Notes: generated by a model not told the origin, from the sequence alone. DNA of 64,000 bases from Simiduia agarivorans SA1 = DSM 21679 (GCF_000305785.2 NC_018868.3:186001-250000); one strand, 5' to 3'. Counted from the first letter of the stretch, positions 24,211 to 33,787 are shown. A program made the numbers and translations.

Positions 24211-24702
24211 TCAGAATTTGCAGCTGTTGGGCAAGTAAGCCGGCTCAATATCAGTCAGGTTCTCCCCCGCAGCCCGCATGCCATCGGGAATGCGGCTCAC
24301 GCCGCACACCCACGACACCGGGCTTTTGGGCGAGCCGGGCACGTAAACCGGTGTCAGCGATAACACTCTGCCGGTCAGGCCTTCGCCAATTTTATTGCCC
24401 AGTTCTATATGCAACGCGCCCTGACTTAAGGTGACTGCCACAACATAGTTGCCAATAATGCGCTCGGGGTCCGGCATATGCAGCGTGTTGTTATTCTCCG
24501 GCCACTCGCCACTCATACGATAGTAAGCCTCTACCTGAGATTTGAAATCTTCGGTCAGTGACAAACTCTCTTCTATTTGCACCCGGCTCAGCCGGCCTTT
24601 GGTGTTGGGAATGGCCATCATAACCAGGATGGCGATGATCGAGAGCACCACCATCATTTCGATGAGGGTGAATCCAGTGTGTTTGTTGGGTGGCAATTTC
24701 AT
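24211..24702 (-). CDS. type IV pilin-like protein
   Basis: A 163-residue prepilin. A short positively charged leader (MKLPPNKHTG) is followed by FTLIEMMVVLSIIAILVMMAIP, the N-methylated hydrophobic helix; cleavage by PilD falls after the Gly, and the Glu at +5 is present. Two Cys near the end (VCGV and NSCKF) can form the D-region disulphide of major pilins. No other pilus genes are nearby, so it may be an accessory pilin or feed a remote assembly system. ATG 24702 is preferred; the longer frame from 24774 adds an unlikely hydrophobic extension. Confidence 0.85.
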   Translation of the reverse strand: MKLPPNKHTGFTLIEMMVVLSIIAILVMMAIPNTKGRLSRVQIEESLSLTEDFKSQVEAYYRMSGEWPENNNTLHMPDPERIIGNYVVAVTLSQGALHIELGNKIGEGLTGRVLSLTPVYVPGSPKSPVSWVCGVSRIPDGMRAAGENLTDIEPAYLPNSCKF

Positions 24703-24764
24703 GGCCACAGCATAGCGGGCGGGCTGAAAAAAAAACAGGGCTCCGAAGAGCCCGAAAACTAGCG

Positions 24765-25316
24765 TTACGCACACATAAGATACTTGTCCATTTTCGCGCG
24801 GATGGTTTTTTGTAAACTTCCGGCGTCAAAATGTGAGAGGTCTTTTAACAGGTCGGGGCGAACCCGATGCAAATGGAGAATGGGGGCGTGTTTGTTTAAC
24901 TCCCGCAAATCATTGTTGGTAATGACCGGTAAAAAAGGTTCATTGGCCGGCATCTGTTCCGCAACCTTGCGTAAGCCCGAAGCCAGAGGGGCAAATTGCA
25001 GCTTGCCGGTGGTCGCCTGGCGCTTGGCCAGATAAAGACCGGTCTTGCCAATGGCTTCGCCCGGAACAATAAACAGGCCGGTTTTTACCACGGCATCTGC
25101 ACTCACAGCCTGGTAGGTGTCGTGGTGGTTGTTGGGGTTCGGCAATACCAGCAGTTTGCTGTTGTCGGCAGTGACAGGCCAAATGTTGTAATTTGCATAT
25201 ACTTGTTCAACAGAGCCTGAAAACACGCACAGTGAGGCTTCAAAGCGCTTCAGAAAATTGACCGCTTGCTCCTTATAGACAATTCCGGCCAGGTTCCATA
25301 TGAGTTGTTGAGACAT
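24765..25316 (-). CDS. uncharacterised cytoplasmic protein
   Basis: A 183-residue protein without signal peptide, membrane span or recognisable catalytic motif. It reads as a mixed alpha/beta protein (WNLAGIVYKEQAVNFLKRFE, KLLVLPNPNN, TGLFIVPGEAIGKTG). The ATG at 25316 is backed by GAGGAA 7 nt upstream; the longer frame from 25469 crosses the divergent gene start. It is divergent from the AraC-HDOD gene and 62 bp upstream of the pilin gene in the same direction. I recognise no family. Confidence 0.65.
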   Translation of the reverse strand: MSQQLIWNLAGIVYKEQAVNFLKRFEASLCVFSGSVEQVYANYNIWPVTADNSKLLVLPNPNNHHDTYQAVSADAVVKTGLFIVPGEAIGKTGLYLAKRQATTGKLQFAPLASGLRKVAEQMPANEPFLPVITNNDLRELNKHAPILHLHRVRPDLLKDLSHFDAGSLQKTIRAKMDKYLMCA

Positions 25317-25440
25317 AGCAAATTCCTCTTTGATGTTGCCAGTATCGGGCATTTGTACAAGGATGTGCATGACAGGTAACGCCGCGTTTATGATGAAACC
25401 GGCCATTTGGATGACTATTAACGATGACGGAGTCACGTAA

Positions 25441-27165
25441 TTGATTGCACGCGAGCTGTTGGCGAGCACTGATATCGCCCAACCCGGGGCCGAGCGGGTG
25501 GCCGTTGACGAGCTGTTCTCAGTGCTGGGGACACGGGGCTGGGGCGACTACTTCAGCCATCTGCAGGCTGCACAATTGGGGATTGCGGGTTACTGGTTTC
25601 TTGCCAATGCCAGCCTGGAGCCCTGTCTGGTGCAGCAGGCCGCGGTATTGCGCCACTGGATTGATGGATTGAGGGTGACCGGAGGAGGGACCCGCCACCT
25701 ATTGATTGAGCATCCACAGATAGAGCTGGCAGCTTTTGCCGCCGCACTGCTGTGGCGTTTGCATAATCAGGCCGCCAGCCGGCGCATTCCTATTGATCGC
25801 GTGCTGGTGCCAGAGCTGCCGGCGGGTATCAGGGCGTATTTGGAGGGCCAGTGTCTGAACCTGGTCGAAGATCCGGCAGCCACCGGCGTTACGCTCGATA
25901 TTGGCGAGGATGCCTGGCAGGCGCCTTTTGTCACTCACAACCGGAAATTGCTGCCGCTGTTATCCGAGAGCCTGGTTTTTTTGCAGGGCGATGAGGATGA
26001 CAGTGTGGCGGGCAAAGTCTATCGGCAGCTGGAGTCCATGGTTTCGTTGGCAGAGGTGAATCAGGCCCAACTAGCACAATCCCTGGCCATGAGCGATCGC
26101 ACCCTGTCACGCCAGCTGGCCGACGAGGGCACAAATTTCAGGGAACTACTGACGCGTCAGCGCAATGCGCGTGCGGTGGCGGGGCTTTGTCAGGGCGATG
26201 CCATCGATGTCTTGAGTGCGGCACTGGGCTTTTCTGAACGGGCAGCGTTTGAGCGTGCCTTCAAGGGCTGGCAAGGGGTGACGCCGGCCAAATTCCAGGC
26301 GCAGTACCGTAGATTATCCCGGGACGTGGATATTGAACGTCTGATTTCGCCGGAGCAGTTGCCGGCATTGCCCGCAATTGCATCCGAACTACTGGCGATG
26401 GCTCAGGATGATCAGGCCAGCCTCGAGGACATGGCAGCCTTGGTGGAGCGGGACCCTGTACTCACCGCCAAATTGTTGAATATCGCCTGTAGCGCCTACT
26501 ACGGGTTGCCGCCCGGGACCCGGATTCGCGATGCGGTTATCCGCGTTTTTGGTGTGGATCGGCTGCGCTATCTGGCACTCTCGGTGCTGGCAGCGTCGGG
26601 CTTTTCCACCAGCCATTGTCCGGCTTTTTCTATGGCGCAGTTCTGGGTCGTGTCTTTGTCGGTCGCGCAACTCGCCTGTGAGTGTGTTCGGTTACAAGGT
26701 CAGCCTCAGGAACAACAGGCGGATATCTATCTCGCCGGCTTGCTGCACGCCATTGGCCGCTTGGTCTTGGTGCAATGCTTTCCGGTTAAAATGCAGCAAC
26801 TGCTGGCACAGCTCAATCAGGCGCCTGCGCCGCAGGAAATGCTGGCGATGGAAAAACTCCGCTTGGGTGTCGATGCCAGTGAGGCAGGTGCGTTATTGGT
26901 CGCCAAATGGCAGCTGCCGCGCGCGGTCAGCGTATTTATGCGGCAATTGGCGAGCGAAAAAAACAATATGAGTGCTCAGGCGGGGCTTATTCTGGTATTG
27001 CATGAATATGTACTGGCCTGCTTAGCCGAAGACCAGGAGCGCACTCAGGTTGCCAGCAGTCAATTGATCCAATTGCTAGGCATTGATGCTGGAAAAATCG
27101 AACGCATGCTGGAGGCATTCAATCAAAAGCTGCCCGGGTTGAACGCTGCGGCCAATGCGATCTGA
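25441..27165 (+). CDS. AraC-type regulator fused to an HDOD domain
   Basis: A 574-residue fusion. Residues about 1-195 match the ligand/effector region of AraC relatives; about 205-298 form an AraC-type double helix-turn-helix (AQLAQSLAMSDRTLSRQLADE, then IDVLSAALGFSERAAFERAFKGWQGVTPAKFQ is the conserved second motif region). Residues about 305-510 form an HDOD domain (LPALPAIASELLAMAQ, VERDPVLTAKLLNIA). HDOD domains are HD-GYP relatives lacking the metal site and usually mediate signalling. The start is TTG 25441 with GGAG 8 nt upstream; no nearer ATG gives a full domain. The target genes are unknown. Confidence 0.8.
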   Translation: MIARELLASTDIAQPGAERVAVDELFSVLGTRGWGDYFSHLQAAQLGIAGYWFLANASLEPCLVQQAAVLRHWIDGLRVTGGGTRHLLIEHPQIELAAFAAALLWRLHNQAASRRIPIDRVLVPELPAGIRAYLEGQCLNLVEDPAATGVTLDIGEDAWQAPFVTHNRKLLPLLSESLVFLQGDEDDSVAGKVYRQLESMVSLAEVNQAQLAQSLAMSDRTLSRQLADEGTNFRELLTRQRNARAVAGLCQGDAIDVLSAALGFSERAAFERAFKGWQGVTPAKFQAQYRRLSRDVDIERLISPEQLPALPAIASELLAMAQDDQASLEDMAALVERDPVLTAKLLNIACSAYYGLPPGTRIRDAVIRVFGVDRLRYLALSVLAASGFSTSHCPAFSMAQFWVVSLSVAQLACECVRLQGQPQEQQADIYLAGLLHAIGRLVLVQCFPVKMQQLLAQLNQAPAPQEMLAMEKLRLGVDASEAGALLVAKWQLPRAVSVFMRQLASEKNNMSAQAGLILVLHEYVLACLAEDQERTQVASSQLIQLLGIDAGKIERMLEAFNQKLPGLNAAANAI

Positions 27166-27228
27166 AGCACGGAATTGGTTGAAAGACCAAATTTCTGTAC
27201 ACTGCCCGCTTTCCTGAGGGGCAGGCCT

Positions 27229-27984
27229 GTGGCAATTGAGTGGTTTTATCTGTTATTGCTGATCACCGGGTTTATTGCAGGCATTATTAATACGCTTGCC
27301 GGCGGAGGCAGTAACCTCACGGTGCCAGCGCTGATGGTGTTAGGCATGCCCGCGGATGTCGCCAATGCCACCAACCGGGTAGGCGTGTTCTTTCAGTCGC
27401 TGTCTGCCAGCGCAGGCTTTGCCAAACGCGGTAAGCTACCGCGCCAATCTATAATCCCCGTGTTATTGCCCACCTTGTGCGGTGGATTGGTCGGTGCCGG
27501 CATAGCAGCGATTGCGCCTGTCAGTATTCTCAAACCTTTGCTGCTGGGTACCATGATTACGATGGCGGTGGTCATGTTGGTCAGCCCCGGATTGGTGGCG
27601 CCTGAGCCACATGAGCAACCGCGACGGGTGACCGAGTCACCGCTGGCATTGTTTGGTCTGTTTGCTGCCGGTGTATACGGTGGCTTTGTTCAGGCCGGAG
27701 TGGGATTTGTATTGTTGGCCGCGATTGCAGGAGGTCTGCGCTATGACCTGGTGCGAGCCAATGCCTTGAAAGTATTGTGTGCGCTGGGATTCACCGGGGT
27801 CGCGTTGGTGGTGTTTATTGCCGATGGGCTGGTGCAGTGGTTGCCGGGTTTGGCATTGGCCGCGAGTGCTTCATTGGGTGCTGCCGTCGCTGTCAAATGG
27901 AGCCTGAACGTATCGCAGCGGACGCTGAAGTGGTTTCTACTGGTTATGACACTGGCCGCCAGTGCGGCGGCCATGCTCAGCTAG
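27229..27984 (+). CDS. TauE/SafE-family membrane transporter
   Basis: A 251-residue integral membrane protein with about seven or eight helices. The family motif NTLAGGGSNLTVP near residue 21 and the repeat-related YGGFVQAGVGF near residue 150 are present. TauE/SafE proteins export small organic or sulphur oxyanions such as sulphite, sulphoacetate or 2-methylhydroxybenzoate; no neighbouring gene fixes the substrate. The start is GTG 27229 with GAGGGG 8 nt upstream, chosen over a TTG at 27175 because the extra residues are not hydrophobic. Confidence 0.85.
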   Translation: MAIEWFYLLLLITGFIAGIINTLAGGGSNLTVPALMVLGMPADVANATNRVGVFFQSLSASAGFAKRGKLPRQSIIPVLLPTLCGGLVGAGIAAIAPVSILKPLLLGTMITMAVVMLVSPGLVAPEPHEQPRRVTESPLALFGLFAAGVYGGFVQAGVGFVLLAAIAGGLRYDLVRANALKVLCALGFTGVALVVFIADGLVQWLPGLALAASASLGAAVAVKWSLNVSQRTLKWFLLVMTLAASAAAMLS

Positions 27985-28018
27985 AGTGTATTATCTGCCA
28001 CCTGTCAGCTGACGTCGC

Positions 28019-28543
28019 TCAAAGCATACGGCGGAGAATGTCTTTTTCGCCACCTTCCAATTTGTGATAAATCACCGCCGTCAGGTGCGCGACAACAAGT
28101 GCCAGCAATACCCAGGGCGCATATTCGTGGATCTCGTGGAAAAGGTCGGCCAGCCCCTCGTGTTTGCCAAAAACCAACGGCACGGCGAAGTCGCCGAGCT
28201 TGATCGGGTAGCCGTTAAAATTACTCATGCCCCAGCCACTCAGCGGCACCAATACCAACCCCAGGTACAGAAGGTGCTTGGTGCTTTTTGTCAGCTTGCG
28301 CTCGGTGTTGCTGAACGCGGCGGGTAACTCGGGTGCCTTGACGAAGGCCAGCATCGCCACACGGATAAATGCCAGGCAAAGAAAGATAAAGCCGGTGGCT
28401 TTGTGCCAGCCGAACAAAGTGCCCCGCAAGGGGTCTTCGCGCGGAATATCGCCCATGGTATAGCCGATTGCAATCAGGCCAAAAAACATCAGGGCCATCA
28501 GCCAGTGCAGAATGCGCGTACTCAAGTGATAGCGATTGTTCAT
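28019..28543 (-). CDS. cytochrome b561
   Basis: A 174-residue four-helix di-haem cytochrome b of the bacterial b561 family. Candidate haem ligands are His13 (STRILHWLMAL), His47 (FGWHKATGF) and two in the last helices (IHEYAPW, VVAHLTAVIYH). It transfers electrons between quinones and acceptors such as superoxide in the inner membrane. GAGAGA precedes the ATG. It is transcribed alone, convergent with the TauE gene. Confidence 0.9.
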   Translation of the reverse strand: MNNRYHLSTRILHWLMALMFFGLIAIGYTMGDIPREDPLRGTLFGWHKATGFIFLCLAFIRVAMLAFVKAPELPAAFSNTERKLTKSTKHLLYLGLVLVPLSGWGMSNFNGYPIKLGDFAVPLVFGKHEGLADLFHEIHEYAPWVLLALVVAHLTAVIYHKLEGGEKDILRRML

Positions 28544-28647
28544 AGTCTCTCTCTGGAATTATTAGAAGCGTAAACGCGGCCAATGTAACCACTGCCGCGC
28601 GGGCCTGCAAGTCATTACGGGCTGTGCACATTCCCGCCCGGTGGCAG

Positions 28648-30321
28648 TCAATGCGGGTAGCAGTCAGGTACAGGTTCGTCTGTGCCAGCCGCCAGTGGCT
28701 GAGTTTCAATCAATTGGCGAATTGTCGAGACCACCGCAACCAGGTTCCGGCTCTCAATGTCTTTAGCGGCATCGCCTGCGCGCCAGACCTGTGCCTGAAA
28801 CGCTTGTAATGTCTGCAGGCAGGATTGCGACTGGTATTGTTGCAGGACGGCGGTTGCATCGGCATATCCCGCGGCGCGCACCAACGCATTCAGATGATTC
28901 AGGCAGCTTGCCAGATCGGATGGGCTGTCGACCCGACCTGCCCGGTTCATCAGCGCCGACCAATCGCGGGTGTTACTCGGGATCGCAGGCGATTCAGCGA
29001 GCCCGGTGCTGGGCTTGCGACGCCAAAACAGCCAAAGGCTCAGCAGGTTGGTTAACAAAAGCAATGCGGTGAGCCAGGGCCAGAACCCCGCGTGGACTGA
29101 TGCGGAGCTTGTATCAATAGCGGGTGTGCCCACCGCAGCAGGCGCTGAGTTTGCAGGGGCGGGCAGTGCGGATTGTGGCAAGCTGCCTTCTACGCTGATG
29201 GTTCTTGCAGGCAGGGTGGCGGTGCGCGGTTGTTGTGTATTGGTATCCCACCATTGCAAGGTGACGGCAGGCAATTGCATTTGCCCGGGGGCGGTGGGTA
29301 CCAATGCGACGGTTTCAGTGATCACCGCGTTGACCCCATTCAGATTTTTTTGCTCGCTCTTGTCCGGTGCTTCGCGGTATTGCTTAATCTGGCTCACTTC
29401 GGGCAGTGCGAGTACGGGCAGCTGGTCGGCGGTAACGCCCTCTGCGCGCAGAGTGATTCTTCGTGTGATGGGTTCGCCGACCTGCCAGGTCAGGCTGTCA
29501 TTCAGGTTATCTTCCAATTGGACATTGCTGGCGGGCAGCCAGTGTTTGCCTTGAAACTGGCTGGCCTGGGGTTTGACTTCGAGCGTCAGGGGCTGGCTTC
29601 TGATGCGTTTGATCTGGCCTCGGTTGAAACCGCCCCAGTTATTGCCTCCGCTGGTCACCGTAAAGGTTTGAATGGGGATTTCCAGCTCGCCCGATTGCTG
29701 CGGGAACAGTGCATAGCGCAGTTCACTGACCGAATAGACCTTGTCGTCAACGCGTTTCTGAAACTGGCTTTGGTTGAGTGGAATCACCAGAGCACCGGGT
29801 ACGTTCAGCTCCGGCGCGTCTTCGATCCGCAGCGCAACGGCGGTGTACAAGGTGAGCGTGGCCAGCACCTGTTGTTGCACATAAGGTGTTTTCAGGTCGG
29901 CAGTGAGTTCCAGAAAGATATCGGGTTTGATCCCGCCGAGTGCGCTGTTGGTGTCGTGGACCTGAATTTCAATGGCGTCACTGAATTGATTACCATACTG
30001 GAAGGAGGGGATGAGCAGTTTGCCCGCGTTTTTGGGGGCGAGTATCAGTTGCCACTCGGTGAACGCCTCCACCTGACCATTGAAATTCCGGTACTGACTG
30101 CTTTGGTTGCGACTCAGGACATCAAATTGGTTTTCCAAAAGACTGAAATCCGGTGTCTGGTTCGCTTGCGGGGAAACCCTGACCAGTAAACGCAAGGTTT
30201 CATCGAGATTCAGTTCGCGCCGATCCACGGTCGCGCTGATGGTGTCGGCCAATGTTACTGCGCTGCACAGCAGCAGTGCTAAAGCCGCCAGCCAGCGTAA
30301 TCGGTATTTACCAACGTTCAT
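28648..30321 (-). CDS. batD: BatD-like protein, last gene of the MoxR/Bat operon
   Basis: About 557 residues. A signal peptide (WLAALALLLCSAVTLA) precedes a large periplasmic region of beta-rich BatD type (TISATVDRRELNLDETLRL at its start), a Pro/Ala-rich linker, one membrane helix near residue 420 (WPWLTALLLLTNLLSLWLFW) and a cytoplasmic tail of about 110 residues. Bat proteins were named for aerotolerance in Bacteroides; their biochemical role is open. ATG 30321 has GAGAA 8 nt upstream and overlaps the batBC end by 14 bp. Confidence 0.85.
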   Translation of the reverse strand: MNVGKYRLRWLAALALLLCSAVTLADTISATVDRRELNLDETLRLLVRVSPQANQTPDFSLLENQFDVLSRNQSSQYRNFNGQVEAFTEWQLILAPKNAGKLLIPSFQYGNQFSDAIEIQVHDTNSALGGIKPDIFLELTADLKTPYVQQQVLATLTLYTAVALRIEDAPELNVPGALVIPLNQSQFQKRVDDKVYSVSELRYALFPQQSGELEIPIQTFTVTSGGNNWGGFNRGQIKRIRSQPLTLEVKPQASQFQGKHWLPASNVQLEDNLNDSLTWQVGEPITRRITLRAEGVTADQLPVLALPEVSQIKQYREAPDKSEQKNLNGVNAVITETVALVPTAPGQMQLPAVTLQWWDTNTQQPRTATLPARTISVEGSLPQSALPAPANSAPAAVGTPAIDTSSASVHAGFWPWLTALLLLTNLLSLWLFWRRKPSTGLAESPAIPSNTRDWSALMNRAGRVDSPSDLASCLNHLNALVRAAGYADATAVLQQYQSQSCLQTLQAFQAQVWRAGDAAKDIESRNLVAVVSTIRQLIETQPLAAGTDEPVPDCYPH

Positions 30322-32317
30322 GGGCATTGTTCTCGGGCGCTGTCCATTCATCATTGCGAATTGCCTGTTTTCTCTGGCGATATTGGTACTCGAACTTTCG
30401 TTTCAACAGATTGGAGGGGTCGTCCTCAATTCGGTTCAACCACTGTTCTGCGGCCTGGCGTTGCTCGTCATTCAGGTCTGAGAACGCATCAATGGCCGCT
30501 GACGACTGATCGCCGTCGGCTTGTTGAGGTTCATCGGGCGCGGATTGCGGAACAGGATTTTCCGCCGAGGGCCTGGGCTGTTGCTCTGGCAAAGCGTCCT
30601 GTCTGCGGCGATCGGATTCATTGCCCCGGCGGGCATCGAGTTCACCCTGGTCCTGCTCACCCTGGCTGTCACCGGCTTGATCATTAGCGGGATCAGAATC
30701 GGTTGGTGGTATTGAATCCGCTTCCTGGCTTTTCGGTTTTTGCTGCTGTCCAGCCGTGTTGTCGCCCTGTTCCTGCGACGGCTGACCATCGCCTTGTTGA
30801 CCGGCGTCGGATTGGTTCTGTTGCTGGCCGGCTTGTGGCTGGTTCTGATCCTCGCTGTGATCCTGATCCTGATCCTGATTTTGATTTTGATTCTGCGATT
30901 CCTGCTGTTGCTCAAGCGCCTGTTGCACCACCTGTTTGTTGTGAAGCGCGTCTGCCATATCCGGATTGATTGCAAGCGCCTGATCGTAACTGTTCAGTGC
31001 GGCTTGCAGGTTGCCGGCCTGTGCTTGCGTATTACCCAGGTTGTACCAGTCACTGGCAGAACCCGGTTCTACTTCACTCAGTGCGGATTGTGCCGCCGGG
31101 AAATTGCCGGCCTTATATTGCGCATAGGCTTTCCAGCGCGGATCAGTAAACGCGTCGGCCGCCGCTGCCGGATCGTCGTTTTCGAGCGCCTGAGCACCGC
31201 GCTGATTGTTGTTTAGCCAAAGCGACGGCCATAGCGCAGAGGGCTGGTTGGCGCCGGCCGGGTCCTGCGCAGACGCGTTCGGACTGACCACGGCAGAGAC
31301 CATTATCCCGCACAGCATCAGACTCAGTAGTGCTTTCTGCCGGAATGCCATAAACGCCAGTGGCAGGGCAATCCATACCAGCCAGTGACCGCGGTCGATC
31401 CACTGATCAAACTCCCGCTCCACCTGGCGCCCGTCGGCCTTGGGAGTCTGATGCTTGCGTTGCAGAAAAATCAGGTCGCTGTCATCCAGCGTAATGTCGC
31501 GGTATTCGCCACCGGTCGCGCTGGCGAGTTCCCGCAGTAATGCGCGATCGTTGCGCGCGATCACCACTTCGCCGTCGGGCGTTTTGGCAAAGCCTTGTTG
31601 GCCTAAGGGAATCGGGGCGCCGGACTCATTGCCCAGACCAATAATAAACAGGGGATAGCCCGCTTTCAGCAAGGCACTTTTGGCGGCGTTCAGGCTATCG
31701 GGTGTTATGCCGTCCGTCAGTAGCACTACTTGCCCGTTCTTGATCCGGCTGCTGGTCAGGGTGTCATTGGCGAGTGCCAGTGCCATTTCAATATTACTGC
31801 CGGTCAAAGGCATGATGCGTGGACTGAGTGACGGAACCAGTGATATTAAGGTGCGTGCATCATCGGTGAGGGGGGTTACCAGGTGCGCTTCTCCCGCATA
31901 AACCACCAGCGCTTTCAGGCCTTCCGTGTCTGCCTTCAATGCGTCGGATAATTTCTGGCGGGCCCGAACCAGCCGGCTTGGTTTCACATCTTCGGCCAGC
32001 ATCGAGGGCGATAAATCCAGTATGTAAACGGTGGCCGCCTCACTTTTCATCACCGGCAGGGGTTTGCGCTCCCAGCTGGGGCCGGCCGCTGCAATCACCA
32101 GCAGTACCATAACTGACGCCAGTAAGGGCGCCTGCAGCTGCGAGCTGCGGGTGTTTGATGGCATTGCCAGAAAAGGCAGCAGCGACGGGTCGATATAGCG
32201 ATGCCAGTGACCGCGGCGCTTCCGGGTCCGGACAAACAACCACAGCACCAGCGGGATCACGAGCAGCGCAAGTAACCACAAGGGGCGGGCGAAGTGCAGG
32301 GCGTCGGGCATTGTCAT
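30308..32317 (-). CDS. batB: BatB-BatC fusion: von Willebrand A domain plus TPR
   Basis: A 669-residue protein. Two N-terminal helices flank a short loop, then a VWA domain (about 85-280) whose MIDAS motif reads DLSPS, with the TDG motif LLTDG further on. A helix near 305-345 returns to the membrane. A TPR region (about 405-460, WYNLGNTQAQAGNLQAALNS) corresponds to BatC. The last 200 residues are low-complexity, rich in Gln, Asn, Asp and Glu, encoded by near-tandem 6-bp units around 30855-30900. ATG 32317 overlaps the batA stop as ATGA and has GGAGG upstream. The VWA and TPR presumably assemble a membrane complex with MoxR. Confidence 0.85.
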   Translation of the reverse strand: MTMPDALHFARPLWLLALLVIPLVLWLFVRTRKRRGHWHRYIDPSLLPFLAMPSNTRSSQLQAPLLASVMVLLVIAAAGPSWERKPLPVMKSEAATVYILDLSPSMLAEDVKPSRLVRARQKLSDALKADTEGLKALVVYAGEAHLVTPLTDDARTLISLVPSLSPRIMPLTGSNIEMALALANDTLTSSRIKNGQVVLLTDGITPDSLNAAKSALLKAGYPLFIIGLGNESGAPIPLGQQGFAKTPDGEVVIARNDRALLRELASATGGEYRDITLDDSDLIFLQRKHQTPKADGRQVEREFDQWIDRGHWLVWIALPLAFMAFRQKALLSLMLCGIMVSAVVSPNASAQDPAGANQPSALWPSLWLNNNQRGAQALENDDPAAAADAFTDPRWKAYAQYKAGNFPAAQSALSEVEPGSASDWYNLGNTQAQAGNLQAALNSYDQALAINPDMADALHNKQVVQQALEQQQESQNQNQNQDQDQDHSEDQNQPQAGQQQNQSDAGQQGDGQPSQEQGDNTAGQQQKPKSQEADSIPPTDSDPANDQAGDSQGEQDQGELDARRGNESDRRRQDALPEQQPRPSAENPVPQSAPDEPQQADGDQSSAAIDAFSDLNDEQRQAAEQWLNRIEDDPSNLLKRKFEYQYRQRKQAIRNDEWTAPENNAHERW

Positions 32318-33318
32318 ACCTGCGCCTCCCGCCATTGTGTAAACCATTGGCCCAACAGCTTCAGGATCATCAGGCACAGCGCCAGGCCGATTGGCCAATG
32401 GGTTAACGTCCGGGTGGGCCTGAAGACTTCCTTGTCGTGTTCATTCGGTTCGAGTGTATCGAGCAGTGTATAAATGGTATCCAGTTCCTGCGGGTTGCGT
32501 GCACGGAAATAACGGCCACCGGTTTTTTCGGCAATGTCCTGCAGGCTCTTTTCATCCAGATCCTGCGAGGGATTGATCACCCGAGAGCCAAACTGCGAAC
32601 CGAACAGGCCGGGTTGGATTATCTGTTCTGCGCCCAGACCGATGGTGTAGATTTTCAAACCCGCCTGCTGCGCCAGCGTGGCCGCCTGCGCCGGTGTTAT
32701 CGCGCCGGCGGTATTTGCGCCATCGGTCAGCAGAATCAACACCCTGGATTCGGCCGGCCGTTCGCGCAAGCGCTTTATCGCCAGGCCAATGGCATCGCCA
32801 ATGGCGGTTTTTTCCCCGGCAAAGCCAAGTTGCGCTTCTCGCAGAAGCTGGCCAACGGTCGCGCGGTCGAAGGTCAGTGGCGCCTGTAAATACGCGTGGG
32901 TACCAAACAGAATGAGGCCCAACCGATCGCCGGCCCGGCGCTCGACAAAGTCGCTGACCACGGCTTTGACCACCTGCAGGCGATTGGCCTGCTGATCGTT
33001 AAACACCATATCCGGGGTTTCCATCGAGCCGGATATGTCTACCGCGAGCATCAGATCGCGACCGCTGGCAGGCAGTTCAATCGCCTCACCCTGCCAGCGG
33101 GGTACGGCGGCCGCGGTCAATAGCAGCGCCCACAACAGCAGGCTGAATAGCCAGGGCAGGAGCCGGGTGGCGTGTTTGTCTGCCTGGCTCACCGGCTGGG
33201 TATACCAATCGGATGGAATGACAATGGCCGCTTGTTGTTGGCTTGAGCTACGTGCCAGCAGCCAGATCAACGGCAGGGGCAGGAGCCAGAAAACCATTGG
33301 CCAGTCAAAACTAAACAC
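32314..33318 (-). CDS. batA: BatA-like von Willebrand A domain protein
   Basis: A 334-residue inner-membrane VWA protein: two N-terminal helices, the VWA domain with a perfect MIDAS DISGSM near residue 90 and LLTDGAN further on, then a C-terminal helix (WPIGLALCLMILKLLGQW). It binds a divalent metal and probably partners MoxR. I place the start at GTG 33318, which has GGGAG 7 nt upstream and overlaps the DUF4381 stop by 8 bp; the longer frame to 33351 would overlap further. Confidence 0.85.
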   Translation of the reverse strand: MFSFDWPMVFWLLPLPLIWLLARSSSQQQAAIVIPSDWYTQPVSQADKHATRLLPWLFSLLLWALLLTAAAVPRWQGEAIELPASGRDLMLAVDISGSMETPDMVFNDQQANRLQVVKAVVSDFVERRAGDRLGLILFGTHAYLQAPLTFDRATVGQLLREAQLGFAGEKTAIGDAIGLAIKRLRERPAESRVLILLTDGANTAGAITPAQAATLAQQAGLKIYTIGLGAEQIIQPGLFGSQFGSRVINPSQDLDEKSLQDIAEKTGGRYFRARNPQELDTIYTLLDTLEPNEHDKEVFRPTRTLTHWPIGLALCLMILKLLGQWFTQWREAQV

Positions 33319-33787
33319 CGGTGAACTCCCGCGAGTGAGCTGTACGGGCAAAACGCATCAATGACGCTTCGATATCCTTGAGCGCTGCAGCGTCGAGGAG
33401 TGGCTTCGTCTGATAGGCCTGTTCAGTTAAAAATAGGCCCACCGATTGCTCCAGAGGCTGGGGGCTGTGCTGTTGCAGGAAGGCGAGCCAGGGTTTGCCC
33501 TGCAGTCCGGGTGCGGCACCCTGACTCAGGGCCCAGCGTTTCAGTAAGCGGTTGCAGGCCTGCGCAGTAGCGTGAGCGTCGAGTTGCTGTTCAAACAGCG
33601 CCTCGAGCTGATGTCTGAGCCAGCGATTGGGTGCCTGCCTCCGTTGACGGCGACGCCACGCGCGCCAGCCCAGAAAAAGACCCGACAACAGCAACGCCAG
33701 CAGTATCCACCAACCGGGTGCCAGTGGCCAAAGTCCCACGTCAGGCGGCAGATGCATAGGCTTGAGGGGCAGGGGCGTTGCACTCAT
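33311..33787 (-). CDS. DUF4381 membrane protein
   Basis: A 158-residue protein with one membrane helix near residues 24-43 (GWWILLALLLSGLFLGW), a basic stretch (RRRQRRQ) on the cytoplasmic side and a helical C-terminal domain. DUF4381 genes are typical members of MoxR/VWA operons. The ATG at 33787 overlaps the DUF58 stop as ATGA, which fixes the start; the longer frame from 33913 is an artefact. Confidence 0.85.
   Translation of the reverse strand: MSATPLPLKPMHLPPDVGLWPLAPGWWILLALLLSGLFLGWRAWRRRQRRQAPNRWLRHQLEALFEQQLDAHATAQACNRLLKRWALSQGAAPGLQGKPWLAFLQQHSPQPLEQSVGLFLTEQAYQTKPLLDAAALKDIEASLMRFARTAHSREFTGV

Noticed and set aside
27173..27192. TTGGT/ACCAA hairpin between the AraC-HDOD and TauE genes
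   Set aside because: Five base pairs with a six-base loop and no T-run; too short to call a terminator.
30850..30905. Tandem 6-bp units as a minisatellite or CRISPR
   Set aside because: They lie in frame in the Gln/Asp-rich tail of the BatB-BatC fusion and are degenerate; ordinary low-complexity coding.
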